A stretch of 64,000 bases of DNA, from positions 39,352,682 through 39,416,681 of the forward strand of contig NC_133104.1 in assembly GCF_022965805.1 (NCBI RefSeq), read 5' to 3'. The translations under genes and the position numbers were made by a program. Source of the stretch: Primulina eburnea. Taxonomy: Eukaryota; Streptophyta; Magnoliopsida; Lamiales; Gesneriaceae. Below the pieces are notes generated by a model. The model searched no databases. It worked only from the letters and a program-made list of their open reading frames with translations, and was not told where the DNA came from. Of this stretch, positions 35,641 through 48,250 are shown in pieces; within the stretch, counting starts at the first letter, position 1; the number at the start of each line of letters is the position of its first letter.

Positions 35641-38150
35641 GAAAGCTGCGCCAATGGCTTCTTCGACCCCTCGAACATAAACGAAAGTCCAAAAAATGGC
35701 CTAAAGATAAAAGGCTCTCGAGGCACACATCACTTGTATTCCTCTTTTGGATTCTGACTGATGGAATTGTGAAAAAATAAATAAAAAGGTAAATTTTCTT
35801 GGAAATAAATAAAAAAATGACGTTACAAGATTAAAGCCACAATTTGTGGCTGTGCGCGAATGGTGTATGTTCTTGCAAGAAAATTAAAAATACAAGTAAA
35901 CAGATGCTCGATAATAAAAAAGTGTAATATATAATTTTAAATTCATTTTATTTCTATGTTGTGTGAATTTCAAATTTATTTTTTGTTACACTCGACAATA
36001 ATTTTTAATTTTAATAATATTTTAAAAATAACAATAAATGAGAAATGATAAGCCAATTATCTAGATAATCCAACCTCTATTTTCCTCATCTCTGAATATT
36101 TTTCCTCTTTAATTTTTTAACGATGTGACAATCCGCAGCCGTTATATTTTGGTGAGAAGTTGATAAATTACAAGTCTTGTGTGTGGCAAGATTTCCAATG
36201 ATATGTTGATAAAGAGATTGAACTCCTCTTCATTGATCAAACTCTCACTTAATCTACATCTCTTTAAGCTCCGTGCTTTATTTTTGAATTCATGTTGTCC
36301 AGATTGTAAAGTGCTCATGTTTTAATTTTTACAATGTCTTGCAATTATATTTATAAAAGTATTTTTTTTAAATGAATATTTATAAAAATATTTAATTACT
36401 AATAACACTGGAAAAAAATTAACACGCCTCAAACTCCAAAATATCTTTCAAGAAATTAAGAGTGTGTTTGGTTAGAAAAATCAATAGACAAAAAATTCTT
36501 TTTTAAAAAAAATCAAAAATATATTATTTAATTATAAAAATTGTTTTAAAAAATGTTTTTTTAGAAGCATGGTTTGTCTTTTGGATTTCTTCTTCTACTT
36601 ATATTTAAATATAAAATAAAACATTTTTCACATTTATTCAAATGTTAAAACACTCATGAATTTTTATATTTGGGTTACAGATGGATAAATATATTTACCA
36701 TACTTCTTGTTCGTGTTGATTGTTTCATCTAGGAGTTAAATCTTTGAGCTCAAACCTCTTTTAGGCCAGTGTTATCCAAGGTGAAAAATTACAACTTTCT
36801 TAAAACTCGCGGATTTCATCGACTAAAAAAGTTATCAAATGAATTATAAGTACGATTGAAATGAGCGAAAAAGAAATATGAGTTAAAATATGATCTAAGG
36901 TTGAAAATATCATAAGATTATAGGAGTGGTGAGAAATAACCATTTTTAACAAACATTTTTGCCAACTTAGTCTCCTCTAATTTAGACTTTTAATTTTTTG
37001 TGATTTTAGTTTTTTTCTTCATCGGATTGTTGATATAAAACAAAAAACAACGAGGTGTTATTAGAAAATTCTGACGTAACACCACGACCATTCATATTCG
37101 CTATCTTAATACATCATAATATAGCTTGCTTTTGTCTCATGGCATGATGAACCTACAAATTATCTTCTAAATGGTGTCCCAAAATTATTTTCTTCATGTA
37201 GTTCATTCTTACAAATGTTTCAAGTTCATGCCTATTTCTTTCTATTACCCGAAATTCAATTTCGAAGAGTTACTTTTTTCTTTTTCTTTTTAAAAAAAGA
37301 TAATTTTGAAAGTAGGAACCAACAATGTGGAGTGATCAAGTAATTATTTTAATATTGGAATTATTTGGCTCCCATTATAATTTTCTGTGGCATATAAATC
37401 GTGTGGAACAATTAATGCCATCTTTTGAAAATAAAAAATTTCTTTAAATATAATACAATTTATAAGGTATAAAGATTAGCAAATAGTGGATATAGTAGGG
37501 GATTTTGAGACATTATACATCTATCTACTTGTAAATATAACAAGAAATGTCAAATATACAAATAAGATGATAACTAGGACAAATTATTTAATCACAATGT
37601 AATCTAATATCATAAACAACATTTTTTCAATAAAATGGAGTCTACTTTTTTCCTTATAATAAATGTCAAATAAATTAAATATAGAAGACGTGAATGCAAA
37701 ATTTCAGTTTAGTAAAAGTCAGAACATTCACACGAATCATCATATCTCAACATATCCCATAGATTTCGAAACATAGAAATCACGATTTAGTAGATGAAAA
37801 AAATGAAGACGATAATTTTGTATTAGAAAAAAAACCAGGGAGATGACTCAAGCTAACAATTGATTTTTTGTTGAGATTTTAATCCAAGCTTCAAGAAATT
37901 ATTTGAGTATTAGTATTGTATCCGAAATCCGAATTGTCTATTGACACTTGTTCGTTGTCGAGGCCAACACGATTTTAAAACCCTTAAATTTTTTATGAAA
38001 AAAATATGATAGTCATATCAAACATTTATATGATACATGTCCTATAAATATTTTAAGACCAATAATCTCAACTTTTTTATATTACAGTGAACAGATATAG
38101 ACAGTAGTAAGTAACCTGCAGTGAAAGTAAAGGAGGCAATGTGAGAGGTA
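35641..38150. other. Long AT-rich intergenic stretch
   Basis: Contains the promoter of the acyltransferase gene at its left end. No genes, transposon termini or RNA genes were recognised in the remaining 2.3 kb. Confidence 0.45.
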
Positions 38151-38165
38151 AATTTCAAAAGAACT

Positions 38166-38307
38166 AACGGTCGAATATCCAGGTGAAAGTGAAAAATAAA
38201 AGGCATAATTAGAGGTCAGGCACGTGCATACCACGTGTCTGATTACTAAACCATAATTTTGTCGTACGACTAAACGGTCACATTTCACCGACAAGATCCA
38301 ACAACGG
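38166..38307 (+). promoter_or_regulatory. Cluster of three MSA-like motifs and two G-boxes upstream of SCL28
   Basis: AACGG cores occur at 38166-38170 (CTAACGGTCG), 38273-38277 (TAAACGGTCA) and 38303-38307 (CAACGGTCAT), all in the same orientation. The MSA element bound by MYB3R proteins is TCYAACGGYYA. CACGTG G-boxes lie at 38221-38226 and 38232-38237. A TATA-like TATATAAAAA at about 38467 would place the cluster at roughly -190 to -330 from a start near 38500. A second TATA-like TATAAATA at about 39170 would leave it about 900 bases upstream. Confidence 0.55.
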
Positions 38308-39278
38308 TCATATACTCCTCCATTCTCCACCCTCCGATTTTAACCCGACGCTCACGGATCTCGAATGTAGACCTATATTCTCTTTTTGCCGAGCCATCAT
38401 TTTCCCTCGGTAGAATCAGATTATATACGATGAAACAAGGCTACAACAAGGAGTTGTTTATTTAATATATAAAAACTCAGCTTCTTACTGTTTTTTGGGT
38501 TTTTGGGTCGTGGGGTTCTTGATAGGTGACTAAGTGACGGAGATTTAAGACAGATAATGATTATTTTGTTTATTTTCTTGCTTGTTTAATGAGGTCTTGA
38601 CCTGGGTTTACGGGTGGGATTTGTTTTTGAATTGAGTGAATAGCATGGATATGTTGGAGTTAATGTATGTTGGTTTTGATCAATCACGCCCCATGTTTTT
38701 GTGCTACTATCGTGAACATAGGTGCATCTGCAGAATATTATTCCGTAGTGTGATGACATATCAGATTTCTTCCAAATGATTTCACTTAGAAAGTTACGGA
38801 GTCCGATGATTTGTTTTAGGTAGGTGTTCCTTGATTTTGTTAATGTTTGATTAATTCTTTGATTCTTTGTTCTGTAATTTCTAGTGTATTTAACGATTCT
38901 TTGTATTCTTCGCTGCATATAAGTGGTCGGATTGATTCTTCATATAGGACACAGAAAAGCATATACACCAGAGGGATTGGTTATTTTTGGTTGTGATATT
39001 TCATTGATTTTGACATCGGATTCCAATTTTGTTTCTTGGTCTTTTCATTCTTGGAACTCACACACTAACAATAGAAAACATTGGTCTATGTCTCTTGATT
39101 TCTCCTCATAAAATTATTTGCTCGCGACCTTTATCAATTCTACTATAAAAGTGCATAGTTTGAACAGTGTATAAATATAAGTAAGGCGCGCACACAGAGA
39201 GCGAGCGAGAGTAGAAGTGGGTGGGAGAGCTGTATTTTTGTTGAAGGAAAGGAGAAAAAATAGGTAAACGTCTGAAGC

Positions 39279-41327
39279 ATGTTGGCTGGGTGTTCATCTA
39301 CATTGTTGTCTCCAAGGCATAGATTGAGAAGTGAAGCATCTGCACAGTTTCAAGCTTGCCATTTTCCTGCAATGAGCACCCAAAGATTGGATTTGCCTTG
39401 TACTTATGTGCGAAAAGAAGCCACTCGATCCCAACCCATTAGACCTGTTGGTCTTTCAATCGAGGTACCAATTGAAGCCAAGACTACAGGTTGTTCGCTG
39501 AGGCAGTGTATCAAGCTTCCTCCTGCCGCAACCACAGAGGGCAGGAGGGAGAAGAAAGTTGAGTTTTGGGAGAAAGGTAAGGTTCTGAAAAAGAAAAAGA
39601 GGTATGCGGAAGAAATATCGTACGATGAGGATATTTTTATTAGTCCAATGAAGAGAAAAAGGGGTAACGGAGAGTCGGATGGTATGCCAGAAGAAGAAGG
39701 AAACTTGAGCTTAAGGCAATTGGGTGGTGAAAGTTTTTGGTTTCAGCCAGGTTTCAACGTTCCACTGTCCATTCCTCTGAACGCAGCCCTCGATACACCT
39801 CAAGTGACTTTTCCTGTATCAAGCTCACGAGAGGAAGAACAGATGTGTTTCATGCCTAGTGACATATCAGTGCCACCATTGCCACCTTTGTCAAATATTC
39901 CTTGGTTTGATTCTGTTGTGATTACGGACCTAGGGGACAAGAATGTCGAAGCAAGATGTGGTCCTGAGAAGGAAGCCTCAGGATCATCAAGTACCTCATC
40001 TGACAGTCATGGTTTAGTTCTCAGGCTGAGTGATAATCCGCTGGAGAGTGAAATTGGCAATGGCTCGACTCCACCTAATCCAAGTGAAAGTGCTGAGGTT
40101 ATCGTTTCGAGGAATAATGGGAAAAATAGTCACCAGGAGCGTGAATGTATCGAACTTGTGAGCTTACTAATAGCTTGTGTTGAACAAATAGGCTCAAAGA
40201 ATATTGCTGCGATTAACCATTGTCTTGCCAGACTAGGGGAGCTTGCTTCTCCAATAGGCGGCTCCCCTATACACCGCCTCGTGGCATATTTTACCGAGGC
40301 TCTAGCTTTGCGTGTTGCAAGGCTGTGGCCACAAACCTTCCACATTGCAACATTCCTTCGAGAGTTTGATCGTGCTGATGATGATAGTGGTGGCGGCACC
40401 GCATTGAGGCTTTTGAACCATGTGTGCCCAATTCCAAAGTTCATTCATTTCACGTCCAATGAGATTCTGTTGAAAACTTTTGAAGGGAAGGACAGGGTTC
40501 ACATAATAGATTTCGATATAAAGCAAGGGCTGCAGTGGCCTGGTTTGATTCACAGTTTGGCTACAAGGGCTAATCCGCCTAGCCACATCAGAATCACTGG
40601 TATTGGTGAGTCGAAACAAGACCTGATTGAAACAGGTGATAGACTTGCTGGATTTGCTGCAGCACTGGATCTGGCTTTTGAATTCCATCCAGTAGTTGAT
40701 AGGTTGGAAGACGTGCGGTTATGGATGCTTCATGTTAAGGAGAAAGAGAGCGTGGCAATAAATTGTGTATTTCAGGTCCATAAGTTGCTATATGATAGTA
40801 CTGGAGGAACACTGCGGGACTTCTTGGATTTGATCAGGAGCACAAAAGCTGAATTGATTATAATGGCAGAGCAAGAAGCAGCACATAATGAACTCAACTT
40901 GGATTCAAGACTATCCAATTCAATGAAATACTATTCTGCCATTTTTGACTCGATTGATTCGAGCCTTCCACTAGACAGTCCAATGAGAATCAAGATAGAG
41001 GAAATGTTTGGGTCTGAAATCAAGAATATTGTGGCTTGTGAAGGACGAGACAGATTTGAAAGGCACGAGACGTTTGGTAAGTGGCAACAGTTGATGGAGC
41101 ATGGGGGTTTCCGGTGCATGGGAATGAGTGAGAGGGAACTACTTCAGAGCCAAATGCTGTTAAAGATGTATTCGAACAAGAGTTATAGAGTCGAGAAGAA
41201 TGGTCGAGATGGGGCCGCCTCATGTCTGACTCTGAGTTGGTTGGATCAACCTCTTTACTCAGTCTCAGCATGGACAGCAGCAGCAGACTTGGTGGGAAGC
41301 TCTACATCGTTTCCTCAGCCAAGTTGA
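39279..41327 (+). CDS. SCL28: GRAS transcription factor SCARECROW-LIKE 28
   Basis: Intronless 682-residue GRAS protein. The start MLAGCSSTLLSPRHRLRSEA matches the SCL28 N-terminus as I remember it. A disordered basic/acidic region follows (VLKKKKRYAEE, SPMKRKRGN; possible nuclear signals). The GRAS domain begins near residue 288. It has the first leucine-rich region (ELVSLLIACVEQI), the VHIID motif (RVHIIDFDIKQGLQWPGL, about residue 407), a second leucine-rich part, a PFYRE-like region and the terminal SAW region (CLTLSWLDQPLYSVSAW). In Arabidopsis SCL28 acts in G2/M progression and cell-size control and is switched on by MYB3R factors. The MSA-like cluster upstream fits this. A 5' UTR intron is possible but not resolved. 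Confidence 0.92.
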   Translation: MLAGCSSTLLSPRHRLRSEASAQFQACHFPAMSTQRLDLPCTYVRKEATRSQPIRPVGLSIEVPIEAKTTGCSLRQCIKLPPAATTEGRREKKVEFWEKGKVLKKKKRYAEEISYDEDIFISPMKRKRGNGESDGMPEEEGNLSLRQLGGESFWFQPGFNVPLSIPLNAALDTPQVTFPVSSSREEEQMCFMPSDISVPPLPPLSNIPWFDSVVITDLGDKNVEARCGPEKEASGSSSTSSDSHGLVLRLSDNPLESEIGNGSTPPNPSESAEVIVSRNNGKNSHQERECIELVSLLIACVEQIGSKNIAAINHCLARLGELASPIGGSPIHRLVAYFTEALALRVARLWPQTFHIATFLREFDRADDDSGGGTALRLLNHVCPIPKFIHFTSNEILLKTFEGKDRVHIIDFDIKQGLQWPGLIHSLATRANPPSHIRITGIGESKQDLIETGDRLAGFAAALDLAFEFHPVVDRLEDVRLWMLHVKEKESVAINCVFQVHKLLYDSTGGTLRDFLDLIRSTKAELIIMAEQEAAHNELNLDSRLSNSMKYYSAIFDSIDSSLPLDSPMRIKIEEMFGSEIKNIVACEGRDRFERHETFGKWQQLMEHGGFRCMGMSERELLQSQMLLKMYSNKSYRVEKNGRDGAASCLTLSWLDQPLYSVSAWTAAADLVGSSTSFPQPS

Positions 41328-41417
41328 AATGAAAGTCTTTTTATTATTTCTAATTCACACATACGATTTCTGTTCTACTCTGGTATAGTATGATAGGGAA
41401 CTGCAGTCCATTCTTTG
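41328..41417 (+). repeat. SCL28 3' UTR segment, first copy of a duplication
   Basis: The segment directly after the stop codon (GAAATGAAAGTC to CAGTCCATTC) recurs diverged at 41989-42090. Shared blocks include ACGATTTCTGTTCTA and CTCTGGTATA / TTCTGGTATA. Confidence 0.75.
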
Positions 41418-41988
41418 TAGGTAGAGAAATCTTGTTATTCTTTCATTCTTTTTTCTAGACAAGGTTATTGAGATAGGGAAAGACAGGCTACTATAGACTT
41501 CAACTTCAGGTTTTTTTTTTTGGGTTGTTTGGTTTTCTTTCTTTGATTCTTAATGTAACCTAGAGTTTTTTTTTAATCGTCTTGCATATTCTTTGTAGTC
41601 GGGATTATCTAATTGAGTCATATACTTTGAAAGACATGCATGCTTTGTAATGAAGTGAGTTTTGTTCTCCTAATAAATTTGTGTTTCATTATTTTAATAC
41701 AACGGGATATTCATTTAAATCAAATGCATTTGGATAGAATAGAAATAGAATTTGCACCCCAAACGGAGTTCTCTACTGGAAACAGCTAGGGGGTTTGCAC
41801 AGCGTGTGCGCAAGTACTTCCAGTTATAGCTGTATTCTTCTTCAGTCCATGCAAACGATGTTCTTTTGAGTCCCATCTAGGAACTGAGATAGATAGATTG
41901 AGGAATGAGTATGTCTACCAGAAAAGATTCTACCTATTGTTTTGAAAATTTCTGCGGCGGCCACGGGGGGTTGCGGCATTGAATAGGT

Positions 41989-42090
41989 GTTGAGATGAAA
42001 AGTCTTTTTTACTATTTCTCATTCACACGTACGATTTCTGTTCTATTCTGGTATACTTATGATAGGGAGCTTCAGTTCATTCTTGTCATC
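41989..42090 (+). repeat. Second copy of the SCL28 3' UTR segment
   Basis: A diverged duplicate of 41328-41417, about 660 bp downstream in the same orientation, starting GTTGAGATGAAAAGTC. No GRAS coding sequence precedes it. Confidence 0.75.
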
Positions 42091-42335
42091 TTTGACACTA
42101 AGCGACAATGAGGTGTAGTTCCTATGCGAGCAGTGTTTCCAAGAATAAGTCATGGAGTATGCCTAGTGGAAGTATTTGAAACGAATGTTTTTATATGCTT
42201 GAAAACTGTGAAGATAATAGGAAAAATATGGGCTAAATTCAGCTTCATCATTTTCAAAACCAATTTATCATTGTAATATATTCTAATACAATATAATATA
42301 TGTTTTCGACGTTAAAATAATCATATATTATTTCA

Positions 42336-42376
<41 letters not shown>

Positions 42377-43130
42377 AATCAACATATTTTAACACAACAT
42401 ATACAGTAAAAAAGTTTTTTCGTAAAAAAACTTAGAATGGTTAATATTTCTTTTCAAAAACATTTGGAGGGCTTCAGTTTTTTTTTTAAATTTCCTTTCA
42501 ATTACCCAATTAGTTATATATCATTCTGAAAAAGCAAGTTGATCGCTTAGGTTCATGTTTGGTTTGTTAAAAATTGTCGAATTCTAGCTATACAAAGAAA
42601 TTCAATTCAATCCGTAACACATAGTCAAACATAGAATTAAATTTAATTTACATTATAAAATAAACTAATCTACATGAATTTTACATCAAAATACGCTACT
42701 CTCACTATATTAGTTATAACTTATCACACCAATGGGTGGCTTAGAGTCTGTGTATTGCTTCAGATCTAGAGCAAAATTAAGCGTCCATCAAGTTATATGG
42801 ATATTTATCTAGATTATTTTACCAAATTACCAGGAGGAAAAAAAAGGGTAATTAAATGAATAACGAGATACTTTCATACTAAGGAGATGATGCACCACAA
42901 GATAAATTTAATTAAAAGTCCATACTTTGAGAAACCTGATGGATCCCGTTTCTTGACCTACTCGAGAAAGAGCTATTACTTACATTTTTCACCTGTTTTC
43001 CCTGCCAGATATATGCTCCTAACTGTCGCAAAACATCTATGAAAATAACCACATTAAATCTACAAAAATTATGAAAGCTCAAAGAAGTCAAACTGGGGAG
43101 CGTGGTTCTGTTTTGACATTGGTGCCACCA
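42091..43130. other. Intergenic DNA with a TA microsatellite
   Basis: A TA run lies at about 42339-42372. The rest is AT-rich, with the 3' UTR of the SEUSS-like gene at the right end. Nothing else is recognised. Confidence 0.45.
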
Positions 43131-46100
43131 CTAAAAGTCTGCAGTACTGCCACGAGGAATAGTCTTTCTTGATGCATTAGCCAAATTCGTCTGATCTGAT
43201 TCCGCATTAGATCTTTCAGTAGAATGAAGCCTGTTGTTTTTTGCGCTTTTATCTGAAGGCCATGAAGGGGCAGTTTCGTTATTTATCTTTTCATTTGCAT
43301 ATTGCAAGCTCCTTCCCTTGTTGGAAGCTACCATTTCCTGAAGCATTTTGTCGATCAAATGTTGATGATAGTTTTTACCAAGTCCAGAAGGTGATCTTGG
43401 CAAGTTACATGAAGGTAGATCAGTATGTAGCCTAGGGATGAGAGGTAGAGAATCATAACATGTGGACCTAATGGAAGGATCAGCAAAGTAGGAATCCACC
43501 CCTTTCCTTCTCATGGAGGCGATAGAAGCATTTCTCCTGAATAACCGATGGTTACAATCAGCCAAATCCAAAGTCGACTTTTCCGGGCCAGATACTAATT
43601 CATTGTATGTCACTCTACAACCATATTCATTCGCATGATGTTCATGACCAATTGGTTGATTCTGAGGACCTGAAAACAGTTTCATTCCTTGTTTCTCCAA
43701 CTGATCCATTGTTTTGCAGCTTTGAACGTAAGTGTTCAAACTCTCTACAAAAGGAAGTTATATGATTCAAGATTAAGAATGTTTCAACTATCAGAGGCTC
43801 ATGGGGAAAAAACAAGCTGACTGCATTATCAAGCAAATATACTTGCAAAAAAGAGAATCTGTATGTCAAAGTATAGCTACCTTGATACAATCGTCAAGAC
43901 TAAAAGCAAAGAAACTAGCACGGAAAGCCTAACATTTCAAAAAGTCGTGGAACTTTAAAAGAAGATGAATACCAATGTCATTTTTCTAAGAGTTTTTTAT
44001 TACATACCAATTGGTCCCATTTTTCTTTCGGTGCTGAATGCCATGAGGTCTTTCATGGAATTGAGAACTTCAGCAATCTGCAGTGTATAAATTGGAACTT
44101 TCAGCCATAGAACATGAAAATTTCATACAATAGCGTCAAAGTGTCCAATTCCCTGGAAGATTTTACCTGTAAGAGCCTAGTAAATGTTTTGGGGTATCCC
44201 AAGCAATTCACCACTGATAAATCCATACTTCTCGCAAGTTGATGCCCCGCCACAACAAACCTATACCAGATAGAGATAACTAGAAGGCATTAATTCCGTC
44301 TCTAGTGCTCTCAATATCATTTGTAGGTAGTCAATTTTCAGCTTCATAAAAAAAATATTATCCACTTATTCATACAGTGCAGATGAAAGTTGGATAAAAG
44401 CCTAGCCTCGACGGGTGTCAAAATGCTGCGGTCAAACAACTTGGGAAAAAGGAAAAAGGGTGGGTCTAGTCACTTACCTATCACAATTTGCATGGAAATC
44501 CTCGGAAGAGACACTCATAGATACCCCATTCTGAATGTCATTTTGATATTTCTCCGCTGAACAAGCCAATTGATCAACCTGTGAGGAAAAATATTTTATT
44601 TACTTAATTGAAGAACGGACTAAGACCATCAATTCATTCGTATTGGAACATCAGCTGGCTTCACTCACACTAATAATATTGAAATTCTTGGATTTTTCTG
44701 AAAACTTGACAGAGAAAAATGAGCACCCTTTGGACATTCTCATATTTATGACATCACTCAAGAATATAAATACTCGAATCTAATAAATGAAAGATCATTT
44801 GACTACAAAACAGAGTAACTAAACAATTTTATTGGTGTTAGATGCTTAATAGATTGTGACCGGGTAGAGTACTGCAGAGCTAATCCTCAGATTAGAGAAG
44901 AATGAGTGTTTATTTCATGAATAGTGAGAATTTACTATGTCAAAGGCACTAGATTAACTCATATATCAAATCATTTACCATGTAAAAAAATATATATATA
45001 TCAAAATTGCAATTACAAGCTCAAAAAATAAAATTTAATACCTGAGGAGCAACCAAACTACGAAGCAGGTATTCCTCGTGATTTTGTACACAAAATTCCC
45101 AGGACAATATCTAGCAAAATTTGAAAATCAAACTATATTAATGAATAAAACTAAAATGGGGAGTTTTTATCCAGTTAAATAAACAAAATTAATGATATGA
45201 AAAAATAAAGAAGCTTTAAAGAATGAAAAATAGTACCTTCAAGTCCCATCTGAAAATTATTTGCAGCTTACCCTCGTGAACAACACGAAAATTTTCATAA
45301 ATGCTCTCTTGAGTGGCTTTCCTATACTCCAGCACCAGTAATCCAGAGGGAACTTTAAAATATGCCCGAGGTAAATCCAGGAACAGAATCTCATCAAGTA
45401 CACCACTATCAAATTTTGTTTTAAATAGTCTAGGCAATGCCTCAAAAACCGCCTCTGTAAAATCATGAAAGAAATGTGCAGATAAAATTGTTAAACGCGA
45501 TGTACAATAAGACCAAATAACCAAACAAGGGGACAAAACTCATCATTGGATCCATAATTCACAACGCAAAACATGTATAAAAACAAGAAATATTTGAGAA
45601 AGTAAATTCAGGAAGACAGAAAACAGAAGTAGGGAATACCAAGTCCCTTTCCTGATCTCGAATTGCATATGTCACAACACCAATGCTCCTGAAAAAATAA
45701 ATAACTGAAATGAACTCATTAAAAATAAGATGATCTAAATAGCCAAAAAAAAAAAGAGATGATCTGATTTTGGTCCAGTGACCGCTCTCGAATATGCAAA
45801 AATCAGATCCAACACTCACCATAGGTTTTGGGTAGAAAACTCCCGCAGCATGTCTCTTATCATCACTATATGTAGAGAAACACCATCTTTTACATGAGTC
45901 CGGGGCATAATACTCTGATACAAATTTCTTCCAATAAACTATATTGTTGTCCTGCGAGGGGAGAGAAAAGAATATGGGAGACGAAAGAAAATGTGTTGGA
46001 TCTTTCTGTACTGGATCTATAAAATCATGGAATTTGTTAAAGATTGAAATAGAAAGAGAAGCCCATGAAATTAATATAAAGCAAAAATGTCATATGTAAG

Positions 46101-46804
46101 ACAAACATGCATTTCAAGCCAAGAAAAGAGTAACTAACACGTGGTCGATTCCGTAGATGATACAGATACTGCATTAGTCGTCGAGAACAAAGACTGCTGT
46201 CAATTAAAGTTCCAAAAGAAACTTTATTACCCAGGTCTTGCTGCATATTTCTCATCTGCTGTTCCAGAACCTGCATTTGAACCCCCCTACGATGTTGAAC
46301 TGAAGGCAAAATTAGTCGATGCTGCTGATTTTGTTCCCTTTGCTGATCCATCATTTCTTCAAGTTGTGGGTTGCAAAACAATAATTCCTGAACTGTTTGC
46401 TGATGTGGGATGTTCTCTCGGTTAACATCAATTCTTGGTTTTTTCAGCATTTGTACAGGAGTGCCTGCTTCCCTCTTTATTCTAACTGGAAGCGATTCTA
46501 GACAAGCATGTAACTCTGGCCTAGACAAATTTGTAGAAGCTGTTGAATTTTCCATTTGCTGCCTCTTTCTCCCTGGTCCACCTTGATCTAAGGGAGAAAA
46601 TGTTTTATCTGCTGATGAAACATTCATGGGTTTGTTGCCTGAGAAAGGTATGTATGAAGAGGGTAAAGTAGTACAAGGCTCCAAATCATTGATTCCATTA
46701 CTAGGCAAATAAACACAAATAGGCAAGTTGTTGATAGAAACAACAGCTTCATGGACTACAGAAGATCTAAGGTTTGAAGATTTCCCCACATCAGTAGCAT
46801 TCAT
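43131..46804 (-). CDS. SLK: SEUSS-like (SLK) transcriptional co-regulator, LIM-domain-binding family
   Basis: Nuclear adaptor related to SEUSS and animal Ldb1, which pairs with LEUNIG-type co-repressors to control meristem and organ identity. Nine exons: 46804-46139, 45951-45820, 45688-45640, 45454-45237, 45110-45042, 44578-44478, 44260-44167, 44077-44008, 43744-43131, giving 670 residues in one frame. The N-terminal 200 residues include a Gln-rich stretch and a basic LKKPRIDVNRE. The conserved region starts with CSRRLMQYLYHLRNRPR (about 206-222). It continues DNNIVYWKKFVSEYYAP, EHWCCDICNSRSGKG, EALPRLFKTKFDSGVLDE and LKILSWEFC. The tail after about residue 470 is low-complexity. It is shorter at the N-terminus than SEUSS itself, matching the SLK subgroup. 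The start is fixed by an in-frame TAA upstream with no splice acceptor between. Confidence 0.88.
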
Positions 46805-46839
46805 AAAACCGGATGCCGAGTTTTATTCAGTTGTGCCAT
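46801..46839 (-). promoter_or_regulatory. Upstream ORF overlapping the SLK start codon
   Basis: A 12-codon frame starts at an ATG 35 bases before the SLK start. Its TGA lies within the ATGA at the main start, so the uORF stop and main ATG overlap. This geometry allows reinitiation-type translational control if the region is in the mRNA leader, which depends on unproven splicing. Confidence 0.45.
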
Positions 46840-48250
46840 CTCAAGAATAGTTACAAGAAGCTTGACATCTTGAAAGAAAATTCACAAAATAAAAATTCCT
46901 AAGAAATGGAGTGGACGCAAAATAAATCATGACTGTAGTGAACAAACTAGTTTTGCTCAACAAATGTTAAGATACATAAAATTTCCCCTAAGATGGATAC
47001 ATATATCTCACAAGTTCAACATGTTCTATTGAAAACTAACATGGGATATGCAAGCATTTAACCGAAAATTATGCTCAGAATGGATGAAGAGTGTCGAATA
47101 CCTAATTATATCAATAGACGCCCCCCAGCTTTTTTAGCAAATAAGTGGTTTGTTTTGCATTATTGTCTGAATGATATATATCCAATAAAGTTCAACGGTG
47201 AGATAAGTGTGACAATGAGTATGGATATTAGCAATTGTGAATACAAATCTGCGATCGAGGTTTTGAACACTGGTTTACACACAGAATCCTGAAATTCCAC
47301 CTTCCCCGACAAATAAAAATATTACTCTCATTATTCTAAAACAGAAACCAAAACCCGCGATACATTTACTGCATTTAAATGTTTTCCAACGGAGATAGCA
47401 GCATCCGAGTTACCCTCAAACCAAGCTATCAAAGAAGACATAAAACAGCCATGTTGTCTTTACATTTAACAGTAAGGATCACGATAATAAAGTTAATCCA
47501 AGAATACAAATAAAAAAGAGTCAAATTTGTGAACTATCGGTTTATGATCTATTTTTCTTCAGCAAACTAACAAATCACACATGCAAGCCTAGAGTCATAC
47601 ACACTCAGCCTCGCCCAAGCAAGTAAGAAGAAGAAACATTGAAAAGAGCGAAAAAACACCAGAAGGGAGACAGAACAAGCGCTCATACCCAAACTCATAA
47701 AAAAACCTCAAAAATCAACCTTATACCGCAGTTTTATACGTGAGGCAAAACGGGAAAACAGCATTAACATAAAACTCACAATTTTATTCTCAAAGATGAC
47801 TTATTTACTCTTATTCCCAATTTTTTCGTCTCTTTTCTCCGCGCTTTCATTCACGCACGGTGTAAAACAAAGCATCATTCAACCAAAAAACAAAAATACA
47901 TGAGAACCCCAAAAACCAATACTTCGTCAAAAACATCAAGGAACAGACAAACAGAACGGGGTTCAATTTTCTCATATACCTTGGGAATCAAAGCCTCGAA
48001 AAGCCATTCCCCTATTCGTACACTGCGCGTTTGTGTGTGAGAATATGGAACATTCTTGGTTATGTATAACCAGCTCGCGGGAACTAATAATGTGGAGCGA
48101 TAACGGGTTGATGCCGGTACATAGGGCCCACGTTTACAGGCCATTGCCGGTCGAGTATGACAACGACACGTTTCATGCGAATAGGTGCGACAAAATTTAT
48201 GACAGGTCGGACAAAAAATTGTAACCTTATTTTTTTATTCAACTAATAAA
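46840..48250 (-). promoter_or_regulatory. Probable 5' UTR intron and leader of the SLK gene
   Basis: About 1.2 kb of AT-rich sequence lies upstream of the first coding exon. A candidate leader exon ends at CCCAAG|GTATATG near 47980, on the minus strand. A CAGCTCGCGGG patch and GC-rich promoter-like sequence lie around 48060-48160. No other gene is recognised here. Confidence 0.4.

Noticed and set aside
40130..40688. Minus-strand frames of 104 and 128 codons
   Set aside because: They are shadows of the GRAS domain on the other strand.
2474..41327. A functional MYB3R-SCL28 gene cluster
   Set aside because: At least three unrelated genes and many transposons lie between them. Shared location alone is not evidence of a cluster.
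46141..46425. 94-codon plus-strand frame
   Set aside because: It is antisense to SLK exon 1, and its composition mirrors the Gln-rich coding strand.
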